A stretch of 64,000 bases of DNA from Girardinichthys multiradiatus (GCF_021462225.1 NC_061817.1:9707327-9771326), one strand, 5' to 3'. Counted from the first letter of the stretch, positions 11,572-22,322 are shown. The notes: generated by a model from the letters alone, not told the origin. Made by a program: numbers and translations.

Positions 11572-12495
11572 ATGGACCCATCGCCAGCACAACAGTGGCG
11601 TACCCACGTTGATGAGACCCTTTCCTGGTTGGGTTCCGGCATGGAGGAAATAATTTCCACATTACGTTCTGGCAATCTTGTCTTCGAGCCACCACCGTCA
11701 CAAAGAAACCACGCCCAAGTAACACGGACAACCTGAACATCTCCGCCTGAGATGTTCAGGGGAGACTCAGACCAATGTCAAGCTTTTCTAACTCAGTGTG
11801 AAATTCATTTTGAGCTTCAGCCGTCATCCTTTCCTACTGAACGTTCCAAGATGGCGTTTGTTATATCTCTGCTGGCAGGAAAGGCAAGACAGTGGGGAAC
11901 TGCTGAATGGCATAACAGGTCTGCATCTTGTAATCTTTATGAAACTTTTTCCAAGGAACTCATTCGAGTTTTTGACCTGGTCATTCCAAGTCGTGAGGCC
12001 GCAAGAGGATTATTGTCCCTCAAACAGGGTGATCAGCCTGTCTCGACCTATATAATTGACTTTCATTTGTTGGCTGCAGAGAGCCGTTGGAATGACGCAG
12101 CACAAATGGATGCATTCATGAAAGGATTAAACGAAGACATCAAGGATGAGCTAGCGACCCGTGACTATCCTTCTTCCCTGAAACAACTTGAGGATTTGGC
12201 TGCTCGCATTGATATTCGGCTGGCAGAGACAAAGAAGGAGAAGCGCCATGAGAAGGGTTGCTCATCATTAACTCAGGTTTTTGCACACCGGTATGAGAGA
12301 AGGAGTCGGTCACCTCTCACTGAGGAAAATGATAATTGTGAGCCCATGCAATTGGGCAGAACCAAGATTACCCCTGAGGAGAAAGATCGCCAGAGAAGAT
12401 TCAAGCTCTGTTTTTATTGTGGAGAGAAGGGACATTTTGCACTCAGGTGTCCACTAAAAGGACAGGCTCAGCAGAGGAAGGGAGGTCTCTACTGA
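11572..12495 (+). pseudogene. Gypsy gag (one nonsense codon)
   Basis: Encodes the structural Gag that would assemble cytoplasmic particles. The start at 11572 (MDPSPAQQ) lies only 17 bp after the LTR, which leaves a very short leader. The central part is a retrotransposon Gag domain (FRGDSDQCQAFLTQC, ending near the LEDLAARID helix). A zinc knuckle CFYCGEKGHFALRC (CX2CX4HX4C) lies at 12409-12450 and would bind genomic RNA. An in-frame TGA at 11734-11736 separates the first 54 codons from the rest, with no frame change. The frame ends at 12495 overlapping the pol frame, which is offset by -1, so expression of pol would need a -1 ribosomal shift. Full length would be about 307 codons. Confidence 0.9.
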
Positions 12496-14021
12496 GCCGA
12501 AGTCAACTATCTGCCTCCTCCTTCTTGTTTCCGGCCCATTTTCAAACCTCTTCTTTGTCTCTCCAGGGGGCCATGTTTATTGATTCAGGAGCAGATACTG
12601 AATTCATGGACGAAACATTTGCAAATAAGAATGGCATAAAACTTATTCCGTCAGCTGACACAAGAAACGTGCTAGCTTTGGATGGTCACAGCATGAACAA
12701 TTCACATCTCAGGACGGAGGAGATTACCTTAACAGTTGGAGGTAATCATCAAGAAAAAGTAACTTTTATGATCATTAATTCACCTGAACTTCCTGTAGTC
12801 CTAGGAGCCTCCTGGTTGCAGAAACACAACCCTCACATCGACTGGAAGAAAAAATAAGTTTTGGGTTGGTCTGAGTCATGTTCCGCTGACTGTCTTTTGT
12901 CTGCTGCTACGGAGGTCAGTGTGGAGAATGAGGTTGAGGAGACCTATCCGGATTTATCCAAGTTACCGCAAGAATACCATGATTTAAAGGAGGTTTTTAA
13001 TAAAATCAAGGCCACAGCTCTGCCACCCCATAGACTTTATGATTGTGCTATTGATTTGCTTCCTGGCACATCACCCCCTAAAGGCAGAACCTATTCATTG
13101 TCTGGTCCAGAGCACAGGGCCATGAAGAGTTATGTTGATGAGGCATTGAAGGCAGGGCACATTCAACCCTCTTCCTCTCCTGCAGGTGCTGGTTTCTTTT
13201 TTGTTGGGAAGAAGGATGGTTCATTGAGACCATGCATTGATTATAGAGGCCTTAATGAGATAACAGTTAAAAATAGATATCCCTTACCACTCATGAACAC
13301 AGCTTTTGATCAGATCCAGGGAGCCAAGATATTTTCTAAGCTGGATCTAAGGAATGCATATCATCTGGTCCGAATCAGAGAAGGAGATGAGTGGAAAACG
13401 GCTTTCAACACGCCTACGGGCCATTATGAATACAAGGTCATGCCATTTCGACTTACTAACGCTCCTGCAGTTTTTCAGTCATTGGTCAATGACGTCCTAA
13501 GAGACGTGGTGGGTCAATTCGTATTTGTTTATCTTGATGACATACTGATTTATTCTCAAGATCTGGAAACCCACAGAAAACATGTCAGAGCTGTTCTCCT
13601 GCGTCTTCTCCAAAACCAGTTGTTCGTCAAGGCAGAGAAATGTGAGTTCCACATAACTACCACTTCCTTTTTGGGGTTCATCATTTCCCCAGATCAAGTG
13701 CTTGTCGACCCCTCCAAAGTTAAGGCCGTATTGGAATGGCCTGTTCCAACTGATCGCAAGCAGCTTCAAAGATTTCTGGGCTTCGCTAACTTCTATAGGA
13801 GGTTTATTAGAAATTACAGCCTGGTTGCTACTCCCCTAAACGCTCTTACCTCTTCCAAGGTGAAATTTGTGTGGAATAAGGATGCAGAGAAGGCCTTCAA
13901 TAGGTTAAAGGAACTTTTCACGTCAGCTCCAGTGTTACGGTCTCCTGACCCAGAGAGAGTTTATTGTGGAGGTGGATGCCTCAAGTACTGGGGTCGTAGC
14001 TGTATTAAGCCAAAGAGGTGA
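12417..14021 (+). pseudogene. Gypsy pol: protease and reverse transcriptase
   Basis: The pol frame is -1 to gag and overlaps it by about 79 bp. An aspartic protease with FIDSGAD active site lies near 12571-12600 and a flap and LGASWL end near 12800. An in-frame TAA at 12855-12857 interrupts the link to reverse transcriptase. The RT shows the [16 protein letters not shown] segment near 13210, the motif B-like [14 protein letters not shown] near 13438, and YLDD at 13530-13541, which is the catalytic motif C. The [12 protein letters not shown] segment of the connection follows near 13777. Near 13957-13962 a one-base change in a GAGAGAG run shifts the frame; past it the RNase H continues in the next frame, and this frame runs out at 14021. 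The protein is broken at both points. Confidence 0.92.
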
Positions 14022-14787
14022 GGATGATCATGTTCACCCATGTGCCTTCTTTTCTAGGACTCTGTCACAGGCTGAGCGGAATTACGACGTGGGAGACAGA
14101 GAGTTATTGGCTGTCAAGTTGGCATTGACAGAGTGGAGACATTGGCTGGAGGGGACTAAGGAGCCGTTTATGGTGTGGACTGACCATAAGAACTTGGAGT
14201 ACCTGAAATCAGCAAAATGGCTAAACCCCAGACAGGCTAGATGGGCTCTGTTTTTCGGTCGTTTTAATTTCTCCCTATCTTACAGGCCAGGGAGTAAAAA
14301 TGGCAAACCTGACGCCCTATCCCGGATTCAAGAGCCTGAAGAATCTCAGTCTGCGGGTGAAGAGGAGTTTATCCTTCCTGAAACCGTCAGGTTGTCTGTG
14401 TCCCGAGTGGAGGTGGAAAGGGAGGTCCAGGAAGCCATTAGGGATCTGCCTATCTCACCATCATGTCCACCTGACCGCTGTTTTGTCCCTGAACGCCTTA
14501 TGCCTAAGGTACTGGAGTCTTGTCATTGCTCTCGTTTAGCTTGTCATTCAGGAATCAGCAGAACCATTCAGACAGTTCGACCTCAGTTTTGGTGGCCTTC
14601 GCTGGTCAAGGATGTCAAAGACTTTGTTGCTGCATGCACTCAATGTTGTCGTGCCAAGCCTTCTCGTTGCCCCCTTGCGGGGTTGTTGCACCCTTTGCCA
14701 CTTCCCCCTTGCCCATGGTCACATATTGCGATGGATTTTGTGACAGGTCTACCGGTTTCTATTGGTCACTTTGTACTACTAACATAA
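13966..14787 (+). pseudogene. Gypsy pol: RNase H and integrase zinc domain
   Basis: Continues pol in the +1 frame after the shift near 13960. RNase H begins with [16 protein letters not shown] (first catalytic aspartate), with the [10 protein letters not shown] helix near 14100 and [10 protein letters not shown] near 14178. It is followed by the integrase HHCC zinc finger: H-X5-H in [11 protein letters not shown] near 14524-14556 and CTQC near 14638. The integrase core opens with MDFVTGLP near 14730, which includes the first catalytic Asp. A second frameshift at about 14750-14770 then displaces the remainder and this frame stops at 14787. Confidence 0.9.
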
Positions 14788-15593
14788 TTGACAGATTTTT
14801 AAAGATGGTTCATCTGGTGCCGTTGGAGAAGCTTCCATCTGCCAAGGAGATGGGTGAGATACTGACCCGAGAAGTTTTCAGGCTCCATGGAATTCCAAAT
14901 GACATTGTTTCTGATAGAGGACCCCAATTTGTGTCACGTTTCTGGAAGGAGTTTTGTTCTTTGTTGGGAATTTCTGTTAGTCTTTCCTCAGGGTTTCATC
15001 CTCAGTCTGATGGCCAAACCGAGAGAGCCAACCAAGAAGCTGAAACCAAACTTCGTATCTTATGTGAGTCTGACCCGACCAAGTGGTCACACAATTTGCC
15101 CTGGGTTGAATACGCCATGAACTCTATGCAATCAAGTGCCACTGGTTTGTCCCATTTTCATGTTGCATTTGGTTTCCAGCCACCCATGTTTTCAGTTCAG
15201 GAGAGAGAAGCTAATGTTCCGTCCGCCTAAGCGGGTGCCCTAAGATGCCAAAGAATATGGAGAAAGGCCAGGAGGTCGATGATCAGAATGTCACTGGTTC
15301 AGTCAAGAACGGCCAACTGGAGACGGATCCCTGCCCCTAAGTACCAGGTGGGGCAGAAAGTTTGGCTCTCCGCCAAGGACCTCCCATTAAGGGTAGAATC
15401 CCGGAAATTGGCACCCCGATTTGTTGGACCTTTCCCAATCTCCAAGATCATCAACCCTGTCGCTGTACGACTGAGATTACCCAATTCCATGAGGATTCAC
15501 CCCACGCTCCACGTTTCTCAGGTCAAGCCCTTCGTGGAGCCCCGACTTGGGGCTTGCAATCTGTGGAATGCCAAGCACCTGTGTCTTCCCTGA
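14760..15593 (+). pseudogene. Gypsy pol: integrase core and C-terminus, truncated
   Basis: Continues integrase in the original pol frame. The second catalytic Asp lies in NDIVSDRGPQF near 14900 and the catalytic Glu in GQTERANQE near 15014-15040, so the DDE triad can be read across the two frames. An in-frame TAA at 15228-15230 follows EANVPSA. The GPY/F-type domain after it ([30 protein letters not shown]) is intact to [15 protein letters not shown] near 15535. The frame then runs directly into LTR sequence and stops at 15593. The chromodomain that ends many teleost integrases of this type, and the polypurine tract, are absent, consistent with a deletion ending at 15555. Confidence 0.9.
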
Positions 15594-16169
15594 TATATAC
15601 TGACTTTGACAAGCAGACGGTGCCAGATTTTTGAAAGGCATCGTGTGAGTAGATATCCAGCGTTCCTTCCTGTCTGATCATTGTTTTTGACCTTGCCTTG
15701 CCTTTTGGATTTATGCCTCTGCCTGCTCCCTGTCGGACTATTTGGATTTTGGTTGTCGACCTTGTTTCCTGCATCTGGTTTATGCCTCTGCTTGCCCCTT
15801 GCCTGACGCCTCTTGTTCCGATCGTTGACCCTGTTTCTGTCCTTGAATTATTGAGCCAGCCTAGCCCTCGGATTATTCAGCCTGGAGTCACTTCTTACCT
15901 GTGCTGTGGAGATCACTGCCTGCCGCCCACTGAGGTTTCCCCTCTGGGTTTCAAGTTCCACTCAAGACAAAAGCAGGTTAGTGGCTTTTCTGATCCCTGC
16001 AAAATCTGGAGAGACTACAAGTCACTAATCCCTCTTTCTGCCTCAGTGATTCCTGGAAGCTGTGAGGAGTGTTACCTGTGTGACGTTTTCCTGTGGCTGA
16101 ATAAACCTTTTAAACTTTAAGTACTGTGTCTGGCTAAATCTTGGGTCCGCCTTTTTCTGATTCATAGCA
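15555..16169 (+). repeat. 3' LTR of Gypsy element, 5'-truncated (615 bp)
   Basis: Aligns with 10926-11554 of the 5' LTR, with about 15 substitutions by eye and a 14-bp deletion of two heptamers near 15790. Its first 86 bp are missing. The junction TTGCAATC at about 15554 lies in a short TGCAAT match with the 5' LTR. It ends ATTCATAGCA and is followed by the CCTTT target duplication. Confidence 0.93.
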
Positions 16170-16174
16170 CCTTT

Positions 16175-17875
16175 AACCTATTGCATTAATCAGGAAATCA
16201 TTGAGTCCTCCCTGAGAGGGGTTACACCTCACTATACCAGAGTAACAGAACTGAAATGTTGCCGGATCCCTCATAGTCAATCCATAACAGTAAAACTATC
16301 AGCGGGCCTGCATCAGTCAGGGCTAATCCTTATTATTTAATATATAACCACACATGGCACCTAGTCAGAGTTTTGACAGTGGCTCAAATACTTCAACTGA
16401 CACATAATAACATTTTCTCATTGAGGTGTCTCATTCCTCATTGTTTTTTATATAATAGGTTCATCTGTTTTTAAACAAGAATTGCAAAGCACCTTTTAAA
16501 CCTCATATATGTTACTTATTTCCATAATAAACCCATGGAATAGAATGCTGATCTTATATTTTTCTGATGAAAACACAGATATGAGAGCAAATTATTGCAC
16601 ATTACCATTTTGAATCAGACCTTGTTCATGCCTCAGCTCACCTTCTAAAATAAGTTTTATGTTCAAATGAGTAAAAATGTGTCTATCTATAATAGTTGTC
16701 TCCCCTGATGCCTGCAGGGAGAAAGGGGTAGTCAAGCCCCCCTTAACGTCTCACAACATTTTAAGCACAGCAAACAGAGCAGACAGGCTACACATCTCAT
16801 CAATGCACGCTCCTGTTTTTCTCCACTCCGCAGTAGTTCATGAATCATCTGCTTCCACTACACACAATGCGAGAGATGCTGATGCTACTGCTTTGTGTGC
16901 GAGTTTGTGTAACTGGGGTGTCATGACTGCTTGGTGGTTGAAGCCACAAAGTGGGGTCTGGTGTCCTTCAAATGACTGAGAGAAAATCTGCCGTACGGCA
17001 CCATATCGATGCACAAACCCACACACAAATACACACACTGACACAAACAAGCCTCTTCACTCCGTGTGTAAATGTTGATGTGCTTGGACATTCTCTGAGG
17101 CCCTTTTTGTGTTATATAGATGTCCTCTGGAGGGGCCTGAGAGTATTAGCTTCACTTTATGCACAGGAGAGAGCAGAGATTTGTGTACTTCACAGCCCCA
17201 TCCAGTCTTTGTATCGACATCAAAGGTACCCTAGAGTTCCTATCCTTCTGACTCTGTGGATAGTGCCACCAGGAAGCTGCCAGTATGCGAGTATGTATGA
17301 TCTGCCGACAGGATGGTTAAAAAGCTTCTCAAGCCATCACTTGTGCAATTTGAGGGCATTTTTGCATCTGATAATCTGACATTCATACCCACCCATTTCA
17401 CACCCTGGTTGGGAACGGGTTTCTCTTTTGCCTTTTTTATGACAGTTGTATGCCACATTAAGCCATGACACAAGAGTGTAATACTATGAGTCCTAACATG
17501 GCAACAATTATAGATAACAATAATGAATGTTCATCCTTAAATGTGATAGAGTCCCCTATAAACAGATATTTCTGTGTCCTTACCTGTGGCTGCTGCCATC
17601 TTTTGCCTTTTTAGTTAGTGACGCATGAAGAACTTCAGTTTCTGGGATAAATATTTAAAAAATGTTTTACCTCGGATAAAGTCTCTTTTACTGCAGTTTT
17701 AAGCTTCTTCTTCATCACCTCTATTGTACAACTCAAAGAATACCATGCAACAGTGCTAATTACAAAACTGAGATAAACACAATCTCTGTGGCTCTCTGTC
17801 ATTTAACATAGCTTTGATTTTAGCTTAAAGCACATCTGGATGTAAGTAAAGCTTTACAGTGGGCATACAAAAGTG
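16175..17875. other. No gene recognised
   Basis: Spacer of average composition. Open frames at 16677-16979 and 16951-17379 have no recognisable domain and no splice-like borders that I trust. Confidence 0.5.
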
Positions 17876-17879
17876 AAGT

Positions 17880-18190
17880 AAAACACCTTGTGAAGATGCT
17901 GGCTATAGCTGAGTGTCATCATCCATGGTGAAAAGAGCCCTGTACTGACAGAGGCTAAAATTGAATCTTTATATTTTGATGAAAAAAGGGGGAAGCTTGC
18001 CAGCCTGAGAACATCATCCCAACTGTGGAACACAGAAGTGCCACCGTCCTGCTATGTGTGGTACACTATACAAAATAGATGGCATCATGAGGAAAGAAGA
18101 TTGTGTGGAAATATTGAAGCAACGTCTCAGCCCATCAGCCAGGTAATTAAGGAACACGTACAAATGGGTCTTCAAAATGGACAATACTCA
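17880..18190 (+). mobile_element. Sleeping Beauty-type Tc1 fossil, central fragment
   Basis: Plus-strand relic of a salmonid-type Tc1 transposase. Traces of LVKMLAI-like sequence near 17885, of GGSLPA/EHHPNCGTQ-like sequence near 17990, of KIDGIMRKEDCVEILKQRLS near 18075 and of QMGLQNGQYS near 18160 follow the family order with frameshifts and deletions. No terminal repeats remain. Confidence 0.55.
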
Positions 18191-18812
18191 TCTTAATTCA
18201 GTTTTACCCTTATTGACAGTATGTTCAGCTGTGACCTGGCTACAACATGGCGACAGCTGAGAAATCGTTTTTTTCCCCACCATCATCTAGAAGAAGCCCT
18301 AATGTGGTGTTTGTTTTTTTTTAATTTAAAAATAGACCAGCTACTGCATATCAAGAATCCACCTAACACAGGTATGATGCAGGAATGGTGCACAGCATAT
18401 TAATCATATGCAAACTTTTACTATTGCTCAAATCTAATCAGAAAATGTTTGCTGTGCACATGAATTAGTTAAAAGTAATGTTTGTCTCTTGTGTTTAGAT
18501 ATCAGCAGTAGGAAAAACTTTGGATTTTCTCATAACACATTTTTAGAGTGCTTAATTATTTAAAATATGTTGAACATAAGTGTGTTATGTAAAAAAAAAA
18601 AAACAGCTACAAATCTCTTCTGAGATCTTCTGATGTAGAGTAAACACAACAACATTGGAGGAAGTACATTATAGACCAACATTATACATACCTTTCTTTA
18701 CTCTTCCTCCCTCTGCCAAAGTGTTGTTTACATTATGATATGAACAAACACTTTCAATCAAACAATTCCAGCTTTGCTGTCAAACTCTGTTGTTTTTCAG
18801 TCTCATTTTAAT
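18191..18812. other. No gene recognised
   Basis: AT-rich spacer with an A12 run near 18591. Nothing recognised. Confidence 0.5.
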
Positions 18813-19000
18813 TACAGGGGTTGGACAATGAAACTTAAACACCTGTCATTTTAGTGTGGGATGTTTCATGGCTAAATTGGACCAGCCTGGTAGCCAGTCT
18901 TCATTGATTGCACATTGCACCAGTAAGAGCAGAGTGTGAAGGTTCAATTAGCAGGGTAAGAGCACAGTTTTGCTCAAAATATGGAAATGCACACAACATT

Positions 19001-19699
19001 ATGGGTGACATACCAGAGTTCAAAAGAGGACAAATTGTTGGTGCACGTCTTGCTGGCGCATCTGTGACCAAGACAGCAAGTCTTTGTGATGTATCAAGAG
19101 CCACGGTATCCAGGGTAATGTCTTCATACCACCAAGAAGGACGAACCACATCCAACAGGATTAACCGTGGACGCAACAGGAAGCTGTCTGAAAGGGATGT
19201 TCGGGTGCTAACCCGGATTGTACCCAAAAAACATAAAACCACGGCTGCCCAAATCACGGCAGAATTAAATGTGCACCTCAACTCTCCTGTTTCCACCAGA
19301 ACTGTCCGTCGGGAGCTCCACAGGGTCAATATACACGGCCGGGCTGCTATAGCCAAACCTTTGGTCACTCATGCCAATGCCAAACGTCGGTTTCAATGGT
19401 GCAAGGAGCGCAAATCTTGGGCTGTGGACAATGTGAAACATGTATTGTTGTCTGATGAGTCTACCTTTACTGTTTTCCCTACATCTGGGAGAGTTACAGT
19501 GTGGAGAAGCCCCAAAGAAGCGTACCACCCAGACTGTTGCATGACCAGAGTGAACCATGGGAGTGGATCAGTGATGGTTTGGGCTGCCATATCATGGAAT
19601 TCCCTTGGCCCAATACTTGTGCTAGATGGGCGCGTCACTGCCAAGGACTACCGAACCATTCTTGAGGACCATGTTGTTGGAAGTATGATTATTGATTAA
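19001..19699 (+). pseudogene. Tc1 family 1 transposase, N-terminal part
   Basis: The start MGDIPEFKRG at 19001 opens a Tc1-type DDE transposase. The paired-like helix-turn-helix region (QIVGARLAGASVTKTASLCD then VSRATVSRVMSSYHQEG) covers about residues 11-47, a second HTH region ends near TVRRELHRVNIHG, and the catalytic core begins with LLSDESTF (first Asp) and GSVMVWAAIS. The frame is open up to the LTR-element insertion at 19675, after ILEDHV, and then runs into inserted sequence and stops at 19699. The protein would cut and paste the element at TA sites in the nucleus. No promoter is visible. Confidence 0.92.
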
Positions 19700-21147
19700 G
19701 TAATCTTGATCAATAATTATAATTAAAAATCATAATTTGACAAAATCAACTTCTTAACCAAAATCCTCATTTATGAATCGAGACAAGAGATGCTTCTGGT
19801 GTTGTAATTGTGGCTCAACGCCTTTGACAATTACAACTGTTAAATACTCCATAATAATTAATAACTATTGCCGGAGATGTCACTGTTTAATCGACCGTTT
19901 CTGCCGAAACGTGTGGAACTTTAACCTTATCTTGACTGACGAATCACTTTTGCACACAATGAACACAAAACGCCTTCTGTTACCATCTATGTGAATATTT
20001 ATTAATCTTCACCTACTCAACATGCAAAGTTCTACATAACAAGGGTAACACATCTAACTAAGCAAAAATAAAGCAAACAGCAGTGGGTGTGTATTGAATC
20101 AACCAGCAGTTATGGCAAAAAAAAGAAAGAAGGAATGAGAATATGAAAAAGGGGTGTGGTAGCGAGTGGAGATGGGGTGCAGCTCCACTGTAACTCAGTG
20201 ATGTCCAATCATAAAACCCCCAACTCCTTAGCACACAAAGAGTTATAAAACTTTTGGCGGCAAGCTAGCGAGCAGTGAGATTGAAGAAAAAGGAAAATGG
20301 GGAATTTCCCCATGAGGTTATTCTAACAGTCAAGTCTTACAGCGCACTTGCGTTGACTCTCAGATGGTAAAACACGCCCAGAGCTAGGAGTGCAGCGGCT
20401 TCAGACATCAACACAGTACATCAAAGTCTCAATAAATAAGGTTACATGCACATATCATTCAGAACACATTAGATTCTGACTGCACTAAAAATCTCCTCTA
20501 CCCTGCCCGGCTATTCCTAATAAAGAAATAAAAGATTAAAATAAAGGATGGGTTTTACTTGGTGAAGTTTCCTTCTGAGGCAGCGAGTGAGAGGAAAAAA
20601 AAAGGGGGGTGAAGCGTTGCTGCGCGTCCGCAGTTAAACTCCAAGAAAGCGGTCAGTCCTCGTCCTTTGGCCTTCTTGGCGAAAAGGAAAAATATGATCT
20701 GACCATCAAAGTCGACTTGGGATGAAACACGGTGGCGGTTCGTTTCCTCGAACTCCGTGTTTTTAGTTACATGTTAAACTCACGCCTTCGATCGGCAAAG
20801 TAAAATTTCTGGCCTTCTTAGTCCAGAAACCTCAGTTATGAATTGTTCGTTGGCCAACGAGAGAGAATAAATTAAACCCACTCAGGACTCTTCTCCAGGT
20901 GATGCTTCAGATGTTGGTGATTGGGTCACGATCTCCAGCTGAAGGCGGGGTGTTCAAAACGGAGGCCTTCCTATATAGCGTCTTGTGACGTCAGACTTGG
21001 GACGCCCTGTCATATCAGTCACAATGCTCGACGCGATATGTAGGAGCAGACTGTCCTGGATACAAAATGGCCGATGCCATTGGAGAGGCACAGTGTTGTC
21101 CAACAACGTGCAGATAGTCCAATATTCAGCAAACAAGTGGTCCAACA
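19675..21147 (-). repeat. 3' LTR of the nested element (1473 bp)
   Basis: On the minus strand, begins TGTTGGACCACTTG at 21147 and ends at 19675 with CTTCCAACA. It contains a U3 core with a CRE-like TGACGTCA (20986-20993) and a TATA box (20971-20978). An AATAAA signal on the minus strand lies near 20000. Its first 282 bp recur at 21723-22004. Confidence 0.85.
20971..20993 (-). promoter_or_regulatory. LTR U3 promoter core: CRE plus TATA
   Basis: On the minus strand, the palindrome TGACGTCA (a consensus cAMP-response element, bound by CREB/ATF) lies 7 bp upstream of CTATATAG, a good TATA box. The same pair recurs in the truncated 5' LTR at 21828-21850, unchanged although the LTR copies differ elsewhere. 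Activity is inference. Confidence 0.6.
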
Positions 21148-21156
21148 GTCCCCCCT
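21148..21156 (-). promoter_or_regulatory. Polypurine tract of the nested LTR element
   Basis: On the minus strand the sequence AGGGGGGAC directly precedes the LTR start TGTTGG. A purine run at this position is the primer for plus-strand synthesis in LTR elements and fixes the element's orientation as minus. Confidence 0.65.
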
Positions 21157-21722
21157 AGGTTCAAAGGGTGAGATGAATCGCAGTCTTTGAAGCTACTGGG
21201 ACCAGTCTGTCCTTTGCTGAACAATCAGTGATCCATGACGAAGCAGAACAAACAAAACTGTCTATGTGTTCCTCAAAACCTATGACTGGGCAGAGTAGAG
21301 GTTAGCCTGGGCAGGACTAAACTCTGACTAACTCATACCTTTCTATGTTGTTCAATGAGAAAATAAAGGACAATACATTCATATCATCATTACATTCCTT
21401 GGTCATCAGCTTTGGAAACCTTGAGACAAAATGAAACAGCAATAAAAGATACTGTACATATATATGTATATATATAAAAAGAAAACAAAATCATGGTTCG
21501 TAGCTTATTCGTCCAACTTCTATTAGGCACTGGAACCTGGCTGTGTCATTGGCAAAGGTGGTGCTATGAACCGTGGGGGAATGAATGTGAGGGAATCAAT
21601 CCTGGCCTGTAAACGCTTAACCTGCCGGTTTGCGGTGTATAATCTAAAAAAAAAACCCGAATGTTTAAAACAGGTTTAGGCATAAACCATTAGCTCTTCC
21701 GAATGATGATAATAATGATGAT

Positions 21723-22004
21723 AATAAATGAAATCCACTCAGGAATCTTCTCCAGGTGATGCTTCAGATGTTGGTGATCGGGTCACGATCTCCAGCTGAA
21801 GGCGGGGTGTTCAAAACGGAGGCCTTCCTATATAGCGTCTTGTGACGTCAGACTTGGGACGCCCCGTCATATCAGTCGCAATGCTCGACAGGATATGTAG
21901 GAGCGGACTGTCCTGGATACAAAATGGCCGATGCCATTGGAGAGGCACAGTGATGTCCAACAACGTGCAGATAGTCCAATATTCAGCAAACAAGTGGTCC
22001 AACA
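21723..22004 (-). repeat. 5' LTR remnant of the nested element (282 bp)
   Basis: Same length as and about 96% identical by eye to 20866-21147. Only the start of the LTR, including its CRE and TATA box, survives; everything from there to the middle of the internal region was lost. Confidence 0.85.
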
Positions 22005-22008
22005 ATGT

Positions 22009-22322
22009 GCATCCAATGGTTCAAACATTGTATCCTGAAGGCGGTGCCGTGTATCAGGATGACAATGCACCAATACACACAGCAAGACTAGTGAAAGATT
22101 GGGTTGATGAACATGAATATGAAGTTGAACATCTCCCATGGCTTGCAGTCACCAGATCTAAATATTATTGAGCCACTTTGGGGTGTTTTGGAGGAGCGAG
22201 TCAAGAAACATTTTCCTCCACCAGTATCACGTAGTGACCTGGCCACTATCCTGGAAGAAGAATGGCTTAAAATCCCTCTGACCACTGTGCAGGACTTGTA
22301 CAGGTCCTTCTCAAACAATTAG
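22009..22322 (+). pseudogene. Tc1 family 1 transposase, C-terminal part
   Basis: Resumes directly after the second ATGT copy. It includes HPMVQTLYPEGGAVYQDDNAP, with the second catalytic Asp, then HTARLVKDW. A 2-bp deletion relative to the 33063-34320 copy near 22146 shifts the frame, so NIIEPLWGVLEERV, with the third catalytic residue, lies in the next frame. The C-terminal segment LTTVQDLY at about 22276-22300 is cut at the TA where family 2 copy A starts; the last roughly 23 residues of the family are lost. Confidence 0.88.

Larger units (their letters stand above)
10840..16169 (+). mobile_element. Ty3/Gypsy LTR retrotransposon, defective
   Basis: A 5.3-kb Ty3/Gypsy (Metaviridae-type) element. 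It starts TGTTATGATT and ends ATTCATAGCA, and a 5-bp target duplication CCTTT lies at 10835-10839 and 16170-16174. Order is LTR, gag, protease, reverse transcriptase, RNase H, integrase, LTR, as expected for Ty3/Gypsy. The gag frame has one nonsense codon and pol has two nonsense codons and two frameshifts. The 3' LTR lacks its first 86 bp and the sequence expected between integrase and LTR (chromodomain-type C-terminus, polypurine tract) is gone. The LTRs otherwise differ at about 15 of 615 aligned positions by eye plus one 14-bp indel, so it is a relatively young but dead copy. Confidence 0.95.
19675..22004 (-). mobile_element. Internally deleted LTR retroelement (minus strand)
   Basis: A 2.33-kb insertion in the family 1 transposase gene, bounded by TGTTGG...CCAACA and a 4-bp duplication ATGT. 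On the minus strand it runs: the first 282 bp of an LTR (22004 to 21723), about 575 bp of internal noncoding sequence, a purine-rich tract AGGGGGGAC directly before the second LTR, and a full 1473-bp LTR (21147 to 19675). No gag, pol or env sequence remains, so it is non-autonomous or internally deleted. The two LTR copies differ at about 10 of 282 positions by eye. TG...CA ends and a 4-bp duplication fit endogenous-retrovirus-like or some Gypsy elements; I cannot choose. Confidence 0.85.
18815..22300 (+). mobile_element. Tc1-like transposon family 1, interrupted copy
   Basis: The left end CAGGGGTTGGACAATGAAAC at 18815 follows a TA at 18813-18814 and matches both ends of the complete minus-strand copy at 33063-34320. 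The element proper is 18815-19674 plus 22009-22300. The stretch between is a minus-strand LTR element with ATGT duplicated at 19671-19674 and 22005-22008. The right end after the transposase segment near 22300 is missing; family 2 copy A begins exactly there at a TA. Confidence 0.92.

Noticed and set aside
20954..22005. Two similar 63-64-codon minus-strand frames in the nested LTR element
   Set aside because: They are the two copies of the same LTR segment. The frame covers the U3 promoter region and shows no protein domain.
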